Positions 1 through 8,671 of a stretch of DNA of 64,000 bases are shown here, piece by piece. The notes beneath the pieces are model-generated. The model saw only the letters and a program-made list of their open reading frames with translations. It was not told where the DNA came from and searched no databases. A program made the translations under genes and the position numbers. Where the stretch lies: positions 1-64,000 of the forward strand of contig NZ_RWKI01000003.1 of NCBI RefSeq assembly GCF_003984645.1, given 5' to 3'. The stretch comes from Variovorax sp. MHTC-1 (GTDB lineage Bacteria; Pseudomonadota; Gammaproteobacteria; Burkholderiales; Burkholderiaceae_C). Positions within the stretch are counted from its first letter, which is position 1, and each line of letters starts with the position of its first letter.

Positions 1-649
1 GCGCGTGCTGGGCGTTCGCTGTCATTGCGTTGCTCCTGCCCTTGGACAAAGTAGGCAGAGTGCACGCGCGGCGGCGACGGGTCGGTGCGTTACCGAACAT
101 TGGCCCCAAGTGAGGCGGATCTCCAACGCCTCTCATCCTTCACTGAACAGATTGACTCCCGCGGGGAATTCACGCGTCTCTCGCGCAGCTTTGACCAAGT
201 GATCCCCAGCCTGAGCGCGATATGAGCACTCGCTGCTTTCAAGACATTCTTCTTGCGCGGCACCGCGCCACGCTCCGTTCGGCCAAGCATTTGCCGAGCT
301 CCGCGACCCTCCGGCTCTATTGACTTGCCGCAACCGCACAGCCTGGAACCTCGGATTGGACGACGGCCAGAACCATGACGGCAGTACGCGTCGCATGCGC
401 CTAGGTCTCACGGGAAATTGCGTGAGTCTTGCAGATCCATCGCAACAGCGATCGCAGCTTCGCATGGGGTAACGTGGTGACGCCCGCAGCACCTGATATT
501 CCTTACGTGGCGATGTATCGGTCCGAGCAGCGCAGCTCTCTGATCAGCTCAATAGCCATGCTTGCTCAAGACAGCTGTGATTTTTCCCGCGCACTGCAGG
601 TTGGCGACGCCTCAGAATCGGTGGCCCGCGCAATGCGTCCAGGCACGGT
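1..649. other. No recognisable gene
   Basis: Short overlapping reading frames exist on both strands, but none has a recognisable domain, signal peptide or good ribosome binding site, and their translations look like random GC-rich sequence. It may be the eroded remainder of whatever preceded the oxidase relic that starts at 650. I see no tRNA, repeat or terminator that I can support. Confidence 0.5.
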
Positions 650-1159
650 TTAGGCGAAAACTCTTCCGGCATTGAGGATTCCGACAGGATCAAGCACGGC
701 CTTGAGGCTGCGCATCAGTTCGAGTTCGGCATCGCTGCGCGCCAAGCGCAGGAACTCCTTCTTGATCACGCCGATGCCGTGCTCCGCCGAGATCGATCTC
801 CTGCGCGGCCTCCATGAAGTCGGACCACATTGCCTCGAAGGCGGAAAGGTCGAGCCTGGCCAGCGACAAGGCGATCTCCGCCGACCCCGGTGTCGCTCCA
901 CCGGCCAGGCCGGTGAGGCCCCCCCCTGCACGACGATCTTCTGGCGGTGCCGCGCGCACAGCGCAAGCGCATCGGCCGCCTGCTGGGGCGTGCGCGGAAA
1001 CAGCACGAGTGCGGGTGCCATCTTCCTTGCCTCGCTCCAGTCGCCCGACTGGGCGGAGAGCAAGGCCGGATCCGAGGCGACGTTGGCTTCGCCCAGCACG
1101 GACACGAGCGCGTCGCGCAGCTCATCGGCAACGCCAGCGGGGGCTTCGATCTCTGCCAT
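650..1159 (-). pseudogene. FAD-linked oxidase (D-lactate/2-hydroxyacid dehydrogenase type), internally deleted
   Basis: The start (MAEIEAPAGV) and the following 75 residues read as the beginning of an FAD-binding type 4 oxidase, ending at a VVQGG motif. The last 40 residues (EHGIGVIKKEFL, then LDPVGILNAGRVF) match the C-terminal end of the same family. The stretch between them is out of frame: another minus-strand frame carries GGLTGLAGGATPG, the normal continuation, and then a piece of the C-terminal domain (FEAMWSDFMEAAQEI). Family members are about 460-480 residues, so roughly 300 are missing. The reading frame stays open across the scar by chance. It lies downstream of the LysR gene and carries its own operator-like sequence at 1211-1249. 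A functional flavoenzyme is very unlikely. Confidence 0.8.
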
Positions 1160-1210
1160 GGATTTGTCTCCTGTTGCTCTCGCCACTCTAGGTGTTGGGA
1201 CGCGCGGCGT

Positions 1211-1249
1211 GAAATACCGATTGCGCTGCACGCATGAGGGAAAGCTTAT
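1211..1249 (-). promoter_or_regulatory. Operator-like sequence, copy 1 (upstream of oxidase relic)
   Basis: On the plus strand this reads GAAATACCG, a variable middle, then CATGAGGGAAAGCTTAT. A closely similar sequence occurs at 4759-4799. This copy ends 52 bp before the oxidase start at 1159 and overlaps the end of the LysR gene. The same placement before two minus-strand genes suggests a shared binding site, plausibly for the LysR protein encoded at 1246-2178. Only the sequence similarity is seen; the binding is inferred. Confidence 0.5.
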
Positions 1250-2178
1250 GGCAGCGGGCGGGCCTTCAGGGTGCCGTCAGCCATCAGCATCGCGATCACG
1301 TCCAGCAGTGCGGTGCGCACCGCCTCTCCGGCCGGCGTCAGCGGATGGTCGACCATCCACGCGACCGATTGGGTGCGCTCGATGCTCGGCTCGACGATGT
1401 CGCGCGCCACCACCCCCAAGGCCTCGGCATCGGAGAAGGCGTTGCGCGGCATGATCGCGAAAGCCAGTCCTTCCTGCACCACTCGGCGGTAGAGCTCCGG
1501 ATTGTTGAGCTCGTACTGCACGTTGAGCGCGCAGTTGTGCGCCATCGCCGTGCGCTCGATGAGCTTGCGCAGGTCATGGTCGCGGTCGGGCGCGACCAGC
1601 GGGCGGTCGCCGATCTCCGCGAACCGGATGGGGCCGCCTTCTCCCTCGAACGGGAAGTCGAGGCCGAACAGGCAGAAGCGCTCCTCGAAGGCGGGAATGG
1701 ATTCAAGGCGAGGGAGTTCGTAGGCGACCGGCAGCAGTGCCAGATCCACGCGGCGCGCTTCGACCAGCGCGCGGGCCTCGCGCGACATGCCGGTGCTGAT
1801 CTGCAGGCGAACTTCGGGCGCGCGTTCGGCCAGCAGCCGGAACAGCGGCACCGTCAGCACCTGCGCCACGGAGCCCACCAGGCACAGGCTCACCGCGCCG
1901 CGGGCTTGGGTCGACGCATCGCGCACGTCGTCGTTGAGACGGTCCAGTTGCCGCAGGATCGAGACGGCACGGTCCAGCAGGCGCTGTCCCTCGGTGGTGA
2001 GCTTGATGCCGCGCGCATGGCGCTCGAGCAGCGCGACGCCCAGTTCCTCTTCCATGGCCGAGATGTGATGGCTCAGCGCCGGCTGCGCGATGTGCAGGGT
2101 GCTGGCTGCCGTGGTGATGCTGCCGGTGCGGGCAATCTCCACGAAGTACTTGAGTTGCCGTGGCGTCACGGCGCCCAC
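1246..2178 (-). CDS. LysR-family transcriptional regulator
   Basis: This is a 310-residue protein of normal LysR length. The N-terminal winged helix-turn-helix is clear (LKYFVEIARTGSITTAAS, then QPALSHHISAMEEELG, about residues 8-50), followed by a linker helix and a periplasmic-binding-fold effector domain to about residue 300. The N-terminal style resembles the NAC/Cbl branch. It is encoded just downstream of the sulfatase (30 bp) and the Bug receptor on the same strand, so it may be co-transcribed with them and control them. The likely targets are the two matching operator-like sequences at 1211-1249 and 4759-4799. The effector is unknown; a sulfate ester or organic acid would fit the neighbours. 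Confidence 0.9.
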   Translation of the reverse strand: MGAVTPRQLKYFVEIARTGSITTAASTLHIAQPALSHHISAMEEELGVALLERHARGIKLTTEGQRLLDRAVSILRQLDRLNDDVRDASTQARGAVSLCLVGSVAQVLTVPLFRLLAERAPEVRLQISTGMSREARALVEARRVDLALLPVAYELPRLESIPAFEERFCLFGLDFPFEGEGGPIRFAEIGDRPLVAPDRDHDLRKLIERTAMAHNCALNVQYELNNPELYRRVVQEGLAFAIMPRNAFSDAEALGVVARDIVEPSIERTQSVAWMVDHPLTPAGEAVRTALLDVIAMLMADGTLKARPLP

Positions 2179-2208
2179 TCTAATGCATGGACCTGGCGCT
2201 GCTCGCGC

Positions 2209-3678
2209 TCACGCGGGGGCCGTGCCCGCTTCCGCCAACGCACTCTTCGGCACCGGGGTGGCGCCGCCCGCGCCCATCTTCGATGCGACGTCGACGCCGC
2301 CCAGCCTCTCGATCATGGCGTGCTGGTCCGACTTCGCGAGTGCATCGATCGCTTCGGGGTTGCAGATGCGTCGCAACTCGGCCTCCATGTGCTGCACGAG
2401 GTGTGCGAAGGCGGGATCGCCGGCGAGATCGTCGAGCTCTTCCGGGTCTGCTTCCAGGTCGAACAGTTCAGGCCGGTAGCGTACGTAGTAGTGGAACTTC
2501 CATTTCCCCTTGCGCACCATGAAACCGGCCGTGTTGCTGCCCGCCGCGTGGTATTCGCTGAACACAACGCGTTCGGGATCCTCAGATGCCGCGGCGAGCG
2601 CATAGAGGGATTGCCCGGGACGGGCGTCCATCTTCGGGGCGGGGTCGATGCCGGCTCCCTCCAGGATCGTCGGGAACAGGTCCAGCAGGTCGACGGGTGT
2701 TTCGCAGACGGCCGGCTTCACGCCGGGTCCGGCCACGATCATCGGAATGCCGACACTCTCCTGGTACAGCGTCGACTTGCCCCAGAGCCCGCGCGCGCCG
2801 AGGTTGTCGCCATGGTCGGACGTATAGACCACCGTGGTGTCGTCCTGCAATCCGGCCTGCGCGATCGCATCGACGATGGCGCCTACGTTGTGGTCGAGAA
2901 AGCTGCACAGGCCGTAATACGCGGCGAAGGCTTCGAGCCGCTCCTGCGGTGACTTGAACTGTTCTTCGTTCTTCATGAAGTCCGCGTACGCCTGCACCCA
3001 TGGATGCCGCTGGTAGCCCTCGGACGGGTGAAGCTTCGGCGCAGGCAGGCCTTCCAGCGGATAGAGCGAGAAGAACTCCTCCGGTGCGATCAGCGGAAAG
3101 TGCGGCGCAACCAGCCCCACGTAGAGCACGAAGGGATCATGGCGGCGCTGCGCCGCGTCCTGCAGCCATTCCACGGCGCGCGAGGTGACGCAACGGTCAT
3201 ACGAGGTGTAGGCCGATTCGCCCGCGCCGACACGATCGCCCAGCATGCGCTTGGCCGAAGGCGTGGAGACGTACGGATCGCGAATCGATGCCCACACCAT
3301 TCCGTGCCCACCCACCACGTGCATGGGGATGTGCTCCTTGTCGAAGCCGGCGGGATCTTCTTCCGCACGGTAGTGCAGCTTGCCGATGCTCTCCACCCGG
3401 ATGCGCTGCCGCTGCAGGACATGGCCCCAGCCGCGCGGGTCACCGGTATAGGGCATGGCGTTGTCCCAGTGCCGCGTCTGATGCACCCGCATCCCGGTGG
3501 CGAAGGCGGCGCGCGCCGGTACGCAGATGGGGCTGGGCGTGTAGGCGTTGGTGAAGCGCACGCCGCGAGCCGCGAGGGCATCGAGGTGGGGCGTTTTCGC
3601 GACCGGATGTCCGGCGCATCCCATGATGCGAGGGTCATGTTCGTCCGACATGATGACGACAACATTGCGACGTGGCAC
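2209..3678 (-). CDS. Sulfatase (alkaline phosphatase superfamily, formylglycine type)
   Basis: I chose the GTG at 3678, preceded by AGGAG at good spacing, rather than the upstream ATG that would overlap the Bug gene; this gives 489 residues. The protein opens with NVVVIMSDEHDPRIMG, the metal-binding start of sulfatases and phosphonate monoester hydrolases. CVPAR at about residues 52-56 is the C-x-P-x-R motif whose cysteine is converted to formylglycine. TSDHGDNLG, further on, supplies the second set of metal ligands. There is no signal peptide, so it should be cytoplasmic. It probably cleaves a small organic sulfate or phosphate ester; choline sulfatase and phosphonate monoester hydrolase are its nearest relatives in style. 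The upstream Bug receptor may bind the substrate or product. Confidence 0.88.
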   Translation of the reverse strand: MPRRNVVVIMSDEHDPRIMGCAGHPVAKTPHLDALAARGVRFTNAYTPSPICVPARAAFATGMRVHQTRHWDNAMPYTGDPRGWGHVLQRQRIRVESIGKLHYRAEEDPAGFDKEHIPMHVVGGHGMVWASIRDPYVSTPSAKRMLGDRVGAGESAYTSYDRCVTSRAVEWLQDAAQRRHDPFVLYVGLVAPHFPLIAPEEFFSLYPLEGLPAPKLHPSEGYQRHPWVQAYADFMKNEEQFKSPQERLEAFAAYYGLCSFLDHNVGAIVDAIAQAGLQDDTTVVYTSDHGDNLGARGLWGKSTLYQESVGIPMIVAGPGVKPAVCETPVDLLDLFPTILEGAGIDPAPKMDARPGQSLYALAAASEDPERVVFSEYHAAGSNTAGFMVRKGKWKFHYYVRYRPELFDLEADPEELDDLAGDPAFAHLVQHMEAELRRICNPEAIDALAKSDQHAMIERLGGVDVASKMGAGGATPVPKSALAEAGTAPA

Positions 3679-3728
3679 GGCGACTCCTGGGGTGTCGATG
3701 AGTGGGTCCGGGAATTCGGAACGGCGGC

Positions 3729-4700
3729 TCAGTCTTCCGGCGTGTAGCCGACCGCCTTGACGATGCGGCTCCATTTCGCGTGTTCGGCGCGCACCTGCTT
3801 GTCGAGCGCCTCCGGGGACATCACGAGCGGCTCGTACTCGGCTTTCTTGAGCAACGCACTGACCGCAGGCGCCTTGACCGCCGACGCGACGGACTGGCCC
3901 AGCTGCGCGATCATCGCGGGTGGCGTGCCGCTACGCGCGAAGAAGGCAAACGACTCCGTGATGACCAGGTCCGGGAAGCCCGCGGACTTGAAGGTCGGCA
4001 CGCCGGGCAGCGCCGCGTTCGAAGTTGCCTCCGAGATCGCGAGAATCCGTATCTTGCCGGCGCGATGCATCTGCAAGAGGTTGGGCGTCGTCGTGATCAC
4101 GCAAGGCAGGTTGCCGCCGACCACGTCGGTGAGCGCGGCCGCGCCGCCCTTGTAGGCGACCTGCGTGAGATTCACTTTCGACTCCTTGCCCAGCATCGCG
4201 CCGACGAAGTGCATGGCCGTGCCCGCGCCGGGCGTGCCATAGGCCGCGAACTTCGGATCCTTGCCTGCCAGCGCCAGGAACTCCTGCAGCGTCTTGGCCG
4301 GGCTGTCAGCGCCGACAGCGATCGCAAAGCTCATGCTGCTGGCGCTTCCCACCGCGGCGAAATCCTTCAGCGGGTCGTAGCGCAGCGACTTGAACACATG
4401 CGGGTAGAGCGTCAGGTTGCCCAATGGCGTCATCAGCAGCGTGTTGCCGTCGGCCGGGAGCGTCAACAGGGCTTCCGTCGCGAGCCGGCCGCCCGCGCCG
4501 GCCTTGTTGTCGACGATCACGGTATGGCCGCTCTCGCGCAGACCCTCGCCTACGGCGCGCGCCACCGTATCCGCGGCACCGCCGGCCGCATAACCCACGA
4601 GCACGCGCAGCGTCTTGTCCTGCGCGATTGAAATGCCGGGCAAGCCGGCAAGGGCGGATGCACCGAGGCATGCCGTGAACTGGCGGCGGCTGAGAGGCAT
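3729..4700 (-). CDS. Bug/TctC family tripartite tricarboxylate receptor
   Basis: The protein has 323 residues from the ATG at 4700 (GGAGA upstream). It starts with a Tat-like signal (MPLSRRQFTACLG followed by a hydrophobic stretch ending at Ala-Gln). The mature part has the Bug landmarks: LRVLVGYAAGGAADTVAR, VDNKAGAGGR, the AYGTPGAGTAMH segment and the C-terminal region ending VKAVGYTPED. Such periplasmic proteins bind carboxylates and are very numerous in Comamonadaceae, often without cognate membrane subunits, as here. It heads a probable operon with the sulfatase 50 bp downstream, then LysR. The ligand cannot be told from sequence. Confidence 0.92.
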   Translation of the reverse strand: MPLSRRQFTACLGASALAGLPGISIAQDKTLRVLVGYAAGGAADTVARAVGEGLRESGHTVIVDNKAGAGGRLATEALLTLPADGNTLLMTPLGNLTLYPHVFKSLRYDPLKDFAAVGSASSMSFAIAVGADSPAKTLQEFLALAGKDPKFAAYGTPGAGTAMHFVGAMLGKESKVNLTQVAYKGGAAALTDVVGGNLPCVITTTPNLLQMHRAGKIRILAISEATSNAALPGVPTFKSAGFPDLVITESFAFFARSGTPPAMIAQLGQSVASAVKAPAVSALLKKAEYEPLVMSPEALDKQVRAEHAKWSRIVKAVGYTPED

Positions 4701-5070
4701 GTTGTCTCCTGGCGATGGTTTGGTGGGGACCAAGTATTGAGCGCGCGATCCAGCAGGAGAAATACCGTTTGGATGCTCGAGGTATGCGGAAAAACTTATG
4801 TGCGGCAGGCGGTGCGCGTTCAGCGCGCGAGTCCGATCATCAGAGCGCCGACGAGGCCTGCGAGACGAGCGCCATTCCTCGCGGTTGCATCGGCGCCAAC
4901 CTGCGATTGAAATTTATTGTTGACGAAGCAGGCCCAGATACAGAGGCATACGCAAGCCGATCGACAGGCAGCCTCGCCGCCGAACAATCGCTCATCGGTT
5001 CGGAAAGCGCATGCGATCCGGCTGACAACCTCTCTTCCAGATTGCCATCACCCACCCGAAAGGAATCATC
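4701..5070. promoter_or_regulatory. Divergent intergenic region between Bug gene and small secreted protein
   Basis: This 370-bp gap contains no credible gene. Positions 4759-4799 hold the second copy of the operator-like sequence described at 1211-1249: GAAATACCG, a variable middle, then TATGCGGAAAAACTTAT, 59 bp before the Bug start. It also contains ATACC-N14-GGTAT, a spaced dyad. The right half should carry the promoter for the 127-residue secreted protein, preceded by AAGGAATC before its ATG. Confidence 0.5.
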
Positions 5071-5454
5071 ATGAAAGCTTCCGTCCTTCTCGCCACCGCC
5101 GCCCTCTCGTCGCTGTTCGCCTTGAGCGCGAGCGCCGAGCAATACCAGGGCGTGCTGCAGTTCCATGCCAGCGCAAGCCGCGCCAGCGTCAAGACAGAGG
5201 CGGTCGTTGCATCGCACAACCCCGACCCGTACCGCGAGGGCGCATCGGCAGGCGCCGCTCCGGCGTTGCATGCCGTGGTTGTGCGCGCGGACGCACGCGC
5301 CGAAGGCGTGGCCGCGGCCCGTATCGGCAACCTTTATTCGGACGGCGCCGACGCCGGCGTGCCGCATGCATTCGCAAGCACGCTCGATCGCACGGCGGTG
5401 CGTGCGCAGGCGCGCGCAACGGCGGCGCACGGTGTGACCGAGGGAACGCTGTAA
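5071..5454 (+). CDS. Small secreted Ala-rich protein
   Basis: The protein has 127 residues, with a clear Sec signal peptide (MKASVLLATAALSSLFALSASA, cleavage near residue 22). The mature part is rich in alanine and has a spaced pattern of ASRASVKTEAVVA, YREGASAGAAP and DRTAVRAQARA segments. Proteins of this type are common in Variovorax and relatives and are sometimes mislabelled as a helicase; nothing here supports helicase activity. AAGGAATC lies just before the ATG. The hydrolase gene follows 46 bp later on the same strand, so they may be co-expressed. Function unknown. Confidence 0.75.
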   Translation: MKASVLLATAALSSLFALSASAEQYQGVLQFHASASRASVKTEAVVASHNPDPYREGASAGAAPALHAVVVRADARAEGVAAARIGNLYSDGADAGVPHAFASTLDRTAVRAQARATAAHGVTEGTL

Positions 5455-5500
5455 GCGGCCACTGGTGCGATTCAATCACTTCGGATTCCAGGAGATTTCA

Positions 5501-6529
5501 ATGACCGCTTCCCAACAGTTGCCCCGCCGCTCGTTCCTCGGCAAGGCGGCGCTCGGCATGGCCGCCGCCCAGCTCGCTTCGATCGTGCCCGCTTTCGCTC
5601 AATCCGCCGGCACCGGCACCGGCAGCGTCAAGCGCCTCGAGCCGCTCAAGAGCATCGAGGCCGGCAGCCTCAGCATCGGATATTTCGAGGCAGGGCCGGC
5701 CGACGGTGCCCCTGTGATTCTTCTTCACGGCTGGCCCTACGACATCCACATGTTCGTCGACGTCGCACCGCTGCTTGCCGCTGCGGGCTTCCGCGTCATC
5801 GTGCCGTATCTGCGCGGATATGGCACCACCCGCTTCCTGTCGGCCGACACGCCGCGCAACGGGCAGCAGTCGGTGGTTGCCGCCGACATCATCGCGCTGA
5901 TGGATGCGCTGAAGATCCGGGTCGCCACCGTTGCCGGCTGCGACTGGGGCGCGCGCACGGCGTGCATCATGGCCGCGCTGTGGCCGGAGCGCGTGAAGGC
6001 GCTGGTGTCGGTTAGCGGCTACCTGATCGGCAGCCAGGAGGCCGGCAAGATGCCCCTGCCGCCACAGGCCGAGTTGCAGTGGTGGTACCAGTACTACTTC
6101 GCGACCGAGCGCGGCCGCGCGGGCTACGAGAAGAACCGCCACGACTTCGCCAAGCTCATCTGGCAGCTCGCATCGCCGAAGTGGAACTTCGATGCGGCCA
6201 CGTTCGAGCGCAGCGCCGTGGCATTCGAGAACCCCGATCACGTTGCCATCACGGTCCACAACTACCGCTGGCGCCTCGGCCTGGCCGAGGGCGAGGCGAA
6301 GTACCAGGCGCTCGAGAACAGGCTCGCCAAGGCGCCGGTGATCGGCGTGCCGACGATCACGCTCGAAGGCGATGCCAACGGCGCGCCGCACCCGGAACCC
6401 AGCGCCTATGCGAAGAAGTTCTCGGGGCGCTACGAGCATCGCTTGGTCAGCGGCGGCATCGGCCACAACCTGCCGCAGGAAGCGCCCGAGGCCTTCGCGA
6501 AGGCAGTGATCGACGTGGCGCGTGGGTGA
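5501..6529 (+). CDS. Alpha/beta hydrolase, epoxide-hydrolase-like, Tat-exported
   Basis: The start ATG at 5501 follows CAGGAGATTTCA and gives 342 residues. Residues 9-34 form a twin-arginine signal (RRSFLG, hydrophobic region, AFAQ). HGWPY at about 76-80 is the oxyanion-hole motif, and GCDWGAR at about 147-153 puts Asp148 in the nucleophile elbow. An Asp rather than Ser nucleophile points to epoxide hydrolase or dehalogenase chemistry. GGIGHNLPQEAP near the end supplies the catalytic His. Export of such an enzyme is unusual for classical epoxide hydrolases but common among RR-signal alpha/beta hydrolases of this group. The quinone-oxidoreductase relic follows 22 bp downstream. Substrate not predictable. 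Confidence 0.88.
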   Translation: MTASQQLPRRSFLGKAALGMAAAQLASIVPAFAQSAGTGTGSVKRLEPLKSIEAGSLSIGYFEAGPADGAPVILLHGWPYDIHMFVDVAPLLAAAGFRVIVPYLRGYGTTRFLSADTPRNGQQSVVAADIIALMDALKIRVATVAGCDWGARTACIMAALWPERVKALVSVSGYLIGSQEAGKMPLPPQAELQWWYQYYFATERGRAGYEKNRHDFAKLIWQLASPKWNFDAATFERSAVAFENPDHVAITVHNYRWRLGLAEGEAKYQALENRLAKAPVIGVPTITLEGDANGAPHPEPSAYAKKFSGRYEHRLVSGGIGHNLPQEAPEAFAKAVIDVARG

Positions 6530-6551
6530 GCCAGCGGCAAAAGGAACAGCG

Positions 6552-6894
6552 ATGAAAGCAGTTGTGATGAACCGAACCGGCGATGTCGAGGCCTTGGCGT
6601 ATTCGAAGTGGCCGGACCCTGTGCCCGGCCGCGGGATGGTGCTGGTGCAGATCGCCATCGCCGGCGTCAACTTCATGGACATCGGCATGCGCTAGGGCAT
6701 GGCGTGGAACGAGATGCCCAACTTGAAGATCTTGGGCGTCGAGGGCGCAGGCCGCGTGCTGGCCGTGGGCGAGGGCGTCGACGGCTCCGACATCGGCCAA
6801 CGTATGGCTGGGTCTACGCCTGGCCGATGCCGCCAAGGCCCACGCCGACATGGCAAGCCGCGCGACCACCGGCAAGCTGCTGCTGATGCCGTGA
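6552..6894 (+). pseudogene. NADPH:quinone oxidoreductase, disrupted
   Basis: The reading frame from the ATG at 6552 begins MKAVVMNRTGD and continues as a quinone oxidoreductase N-terminus, but TAG at 6693 interrupts it right after GVNFMDIGMR. The same frame resumes with LKILGVEGAGRVLAVGEGV. After about 6800 the sequence jumps directly, in a different frame, to the family's C-terminal end (LADAAKAHADMASRATTGKLL, stop at 6892-6894). About 200 residues holding the nucleotide-binding domain are missing. The relic therefore has an in-frame stop, a large deletion and a frame change. It probably once formed an operon with the hydrolase upstream. Confidence 0.85.
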
Positions 6895-7004
6895 TGCCGG
6901 AACCGGCTTGACTCCGATCATGGGCCATAGAAGTCCCAGGCGCGAAGGCATACCCAGGCTCACGATTGCATCTCCTGCAATTCTTTGGAGCAGGCGCAAT
7001 CCTG

Positions 7005-7709
7005 CTATCCGTGGCGATGAGCCTTGGCTGGTCGTTCAAGGGTCGAAAGCACCCCCCCGACGCTGTACGCGGTGGCGAGGCTCATCGCAAACAGTTCTCC
7101 TCCGTCTTCGACCATGGTCAAACCACGAAATCCGATGCCCGCGGAATCTGCCGCGATATGCGCCATGTCGACAAAGATACCGAAGAACAGCAGCACGGCG
7201 AACATCACCAGCAACTGAAGGGAACGCGCTTGCGCAGGCGGTTCGCTGTGGCGGTGCGCCCACCAGCACAGCAGCATCAGGGGCACGCCAAAGAGTGCTG
7301 AAACCAGCAGTTCACCGAGGTCTTGTGTGCGCAATCCGAAGGCGTTCGCGAAGCCGAGGAGATGGGCAAGCATGGTGCCGCCGCGTTCATGAATCATCAA
7401 GTAGTCGTCGAGTAGCGCGTACGCGAATACCAGCCCCCAGGCGGCGTAGACGAGCTGGCGGCAACGCGCGGCCATGATCGCCAGCGCAACCGCAACCACT
7501 CCAGCCTTGAGGTATTGCCACCACTCCGCAGCCCCTCGATCGGCTTGAAGCAGCAACCGGTCTTCATTCAAAACCTCGAGCCAGCGGGCAACGTGGAGGA
7601 TGCAGAACAAGAGGTCGGCCATAAGCAGCAGCACCAGGCCGCCGCGAAGCATCAACGAGACGGCTTCTCTGGTCCCTGCTGCCAGCAGCTTGGAGGCGAT
7701 GGCCGTCAT
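7005..7709 (-). CDS. Integral membrane protein of unknown function
   Basis: From the ATG at 7709 the protein has 234 residues; ATGs at 7742 and 7835 would lengthen it but lack good ribosome binding sites. There are about five or six hydrophobic segments, including LMLRGGLVLLLMADLLF, LVYAAWGLVFAYALLDDYLM and SLQLLVMFAVLLFFGIFVDM. Charged loops contain ERGGTM and MVEDGGELF; acidic and histidine residues next to membrane segments (DDYLMIHE, DMAHI) could bind metal or protons. I do not recognise the family. It stands alone between the oxidoreductase relic and the anti-sigma gene. Confidence 0.7.
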   Translation of the reverse strand: MTAIASKLLAAGTREAVSLMLRGGLVLLLMADLLFCILHVARWLEVLNEDRLLLQADRGAAEWWQYLKAGVVAVALAIMAARCRQLVYAAWGLVFAYALLDDYLMIHERGGTMLAHLLGFANAFGLRTQDLGELLVSALFGVPLMLLCWWAHRHSEPPAQARSLQLLVMFAVLLFFGIFVDMAHIAADSAGIGFRGLTMVEDGGELFAMSLATAYSVGGVLSTLERPAKAHRHG

Positions 7710-7885
7710 TCGGCGCCTATCGATGGGGTGCGGGTCGTGCATGCAAGGGCTCACGGGGATGGTTCTTGTTCGCGGCTCACCCGTTCCAGGTGGCGGCCCG
7801 GCGTCGATCATTATGTGACCAGACTGCCGCAGCAAATTTGGCCGACTTTGACAGCTACCTCACGCCCTGAGCGGCCATCGGGCCT

Positions 7886-8671
7886 TCAGCGGCCCGCCAG
7901 CGCCGCCGCTTCGGCCGCTGCATCAAGCGGCTGGCTGGCGCCGATGCTGGCCAGATAGGTGTCGAGTGCGGAGCCGGCGCCCGCCGGTGCAAAGCCGCCT
8001 GCATCATTGCCCGCGACAGAGGCGAAGCGCAGATCCCATTGGCCCATGCTGTTGCGGCAGGCCACTGCCTCGACCCGCGGGGCTTGGTCAGGCTCGAGCG
8101 AGAAGTCCCGGCACAGCGCCCCGCCCGCGTCGCGAAAGCTCGCGATCACCGCCATCGGCGTGCGGTCGGCCACGGCCTGCCCGCCGCTGGGCAATTTGTC
8201 GAGCAAGCCGGCCAGCGCCGGGCTCGCGCGGTCACCGACGGCGAGCACGGGTGGGCCGTCTTGGAGCGCGCTGACGATGCCGTAGCTGACCACGCCGGCC
8301 AGCACCGAGGCCGCCACCGCCGTCGGCAGCGCCATGTTGGCCCAGCCGTCGCGCAGCCACTGCAGCCAAGACGATCGCGTGGTCTGCGCGGCAGGGCGCT
8401 CCACCGTCGCCGTGGCCGGCGCGCTCTGCGCCGCTGCCATCGCCTCGACTGCTGCGCGCAACGCCGGCGGCACGGGCGTGCCGAGCTGCCGATCGAGCGC
8501 TTCGCGCGCGAGATGCCGAGTGCGATGGAACATCGCGACGCGTTCGGCCAGCGCGGCATCGCGTTCGATCGCCGCCGCTATGACTGCCGCCTCCGCTTCC
8601 GTCAGGCCGCCGTCGACGTAGGCCATGAGCTGCACGTCGTCCGTGACGAGACGATCAGTCGACGCGTTCAT
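7886..8671 (-). CDS. Anti-sigma factor (membrane-anchored, ECF partner)
   Basis: The ATG at 8671 overlaps the sigma-factor stop codon in an ATGA, which fixes the start and implies coupled translation; the length is 261 residues. The N-terminal 60 residues (DDVQLMAYVDGGLTEAEAAVI) form a short anti-sigma domain typical of partners of ECF sigma factors. A single transmembrane segment (LPTAVAASVLAGVVSYGIVSAL, about 140-160) separates it from a periplasmic domain with two cysteines. It should hold the sigma factor at the membrane until a periplasmic signal releases it. The signal is unknown; the secreted subtilase in the same regulon could report on it or degrade the sensor. Confidence 0.85.
   Translation of the reverse strand: MNASTDRLVTDDVQLMAYVDGGLTEAEAAVIAAAIERDAALAERVAMFHRTRHLAREALDRQLGTPVPPALRAAVEAMAAAQSAPATATVERPAAQTTRSSWLQWLRDGWANMALPTAVAASVLAGVVSYGIVSALQDGPPVLAVGDRASPALAGLLDKLPSGGQAVADRTPMAVIASFRDAGGALCRDFSLEPDQAPRVEAVACRNSMGQWDLRFASVAGNDAGGFAPAGAGSALDTYLASIGASQPLDAAAEAAALAGR

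Noticed and set aside
5..653. Several short frames at the left edge
   Set aside because: No family resemblance, poor ribosome binding sites and random-looking composition on both strands.
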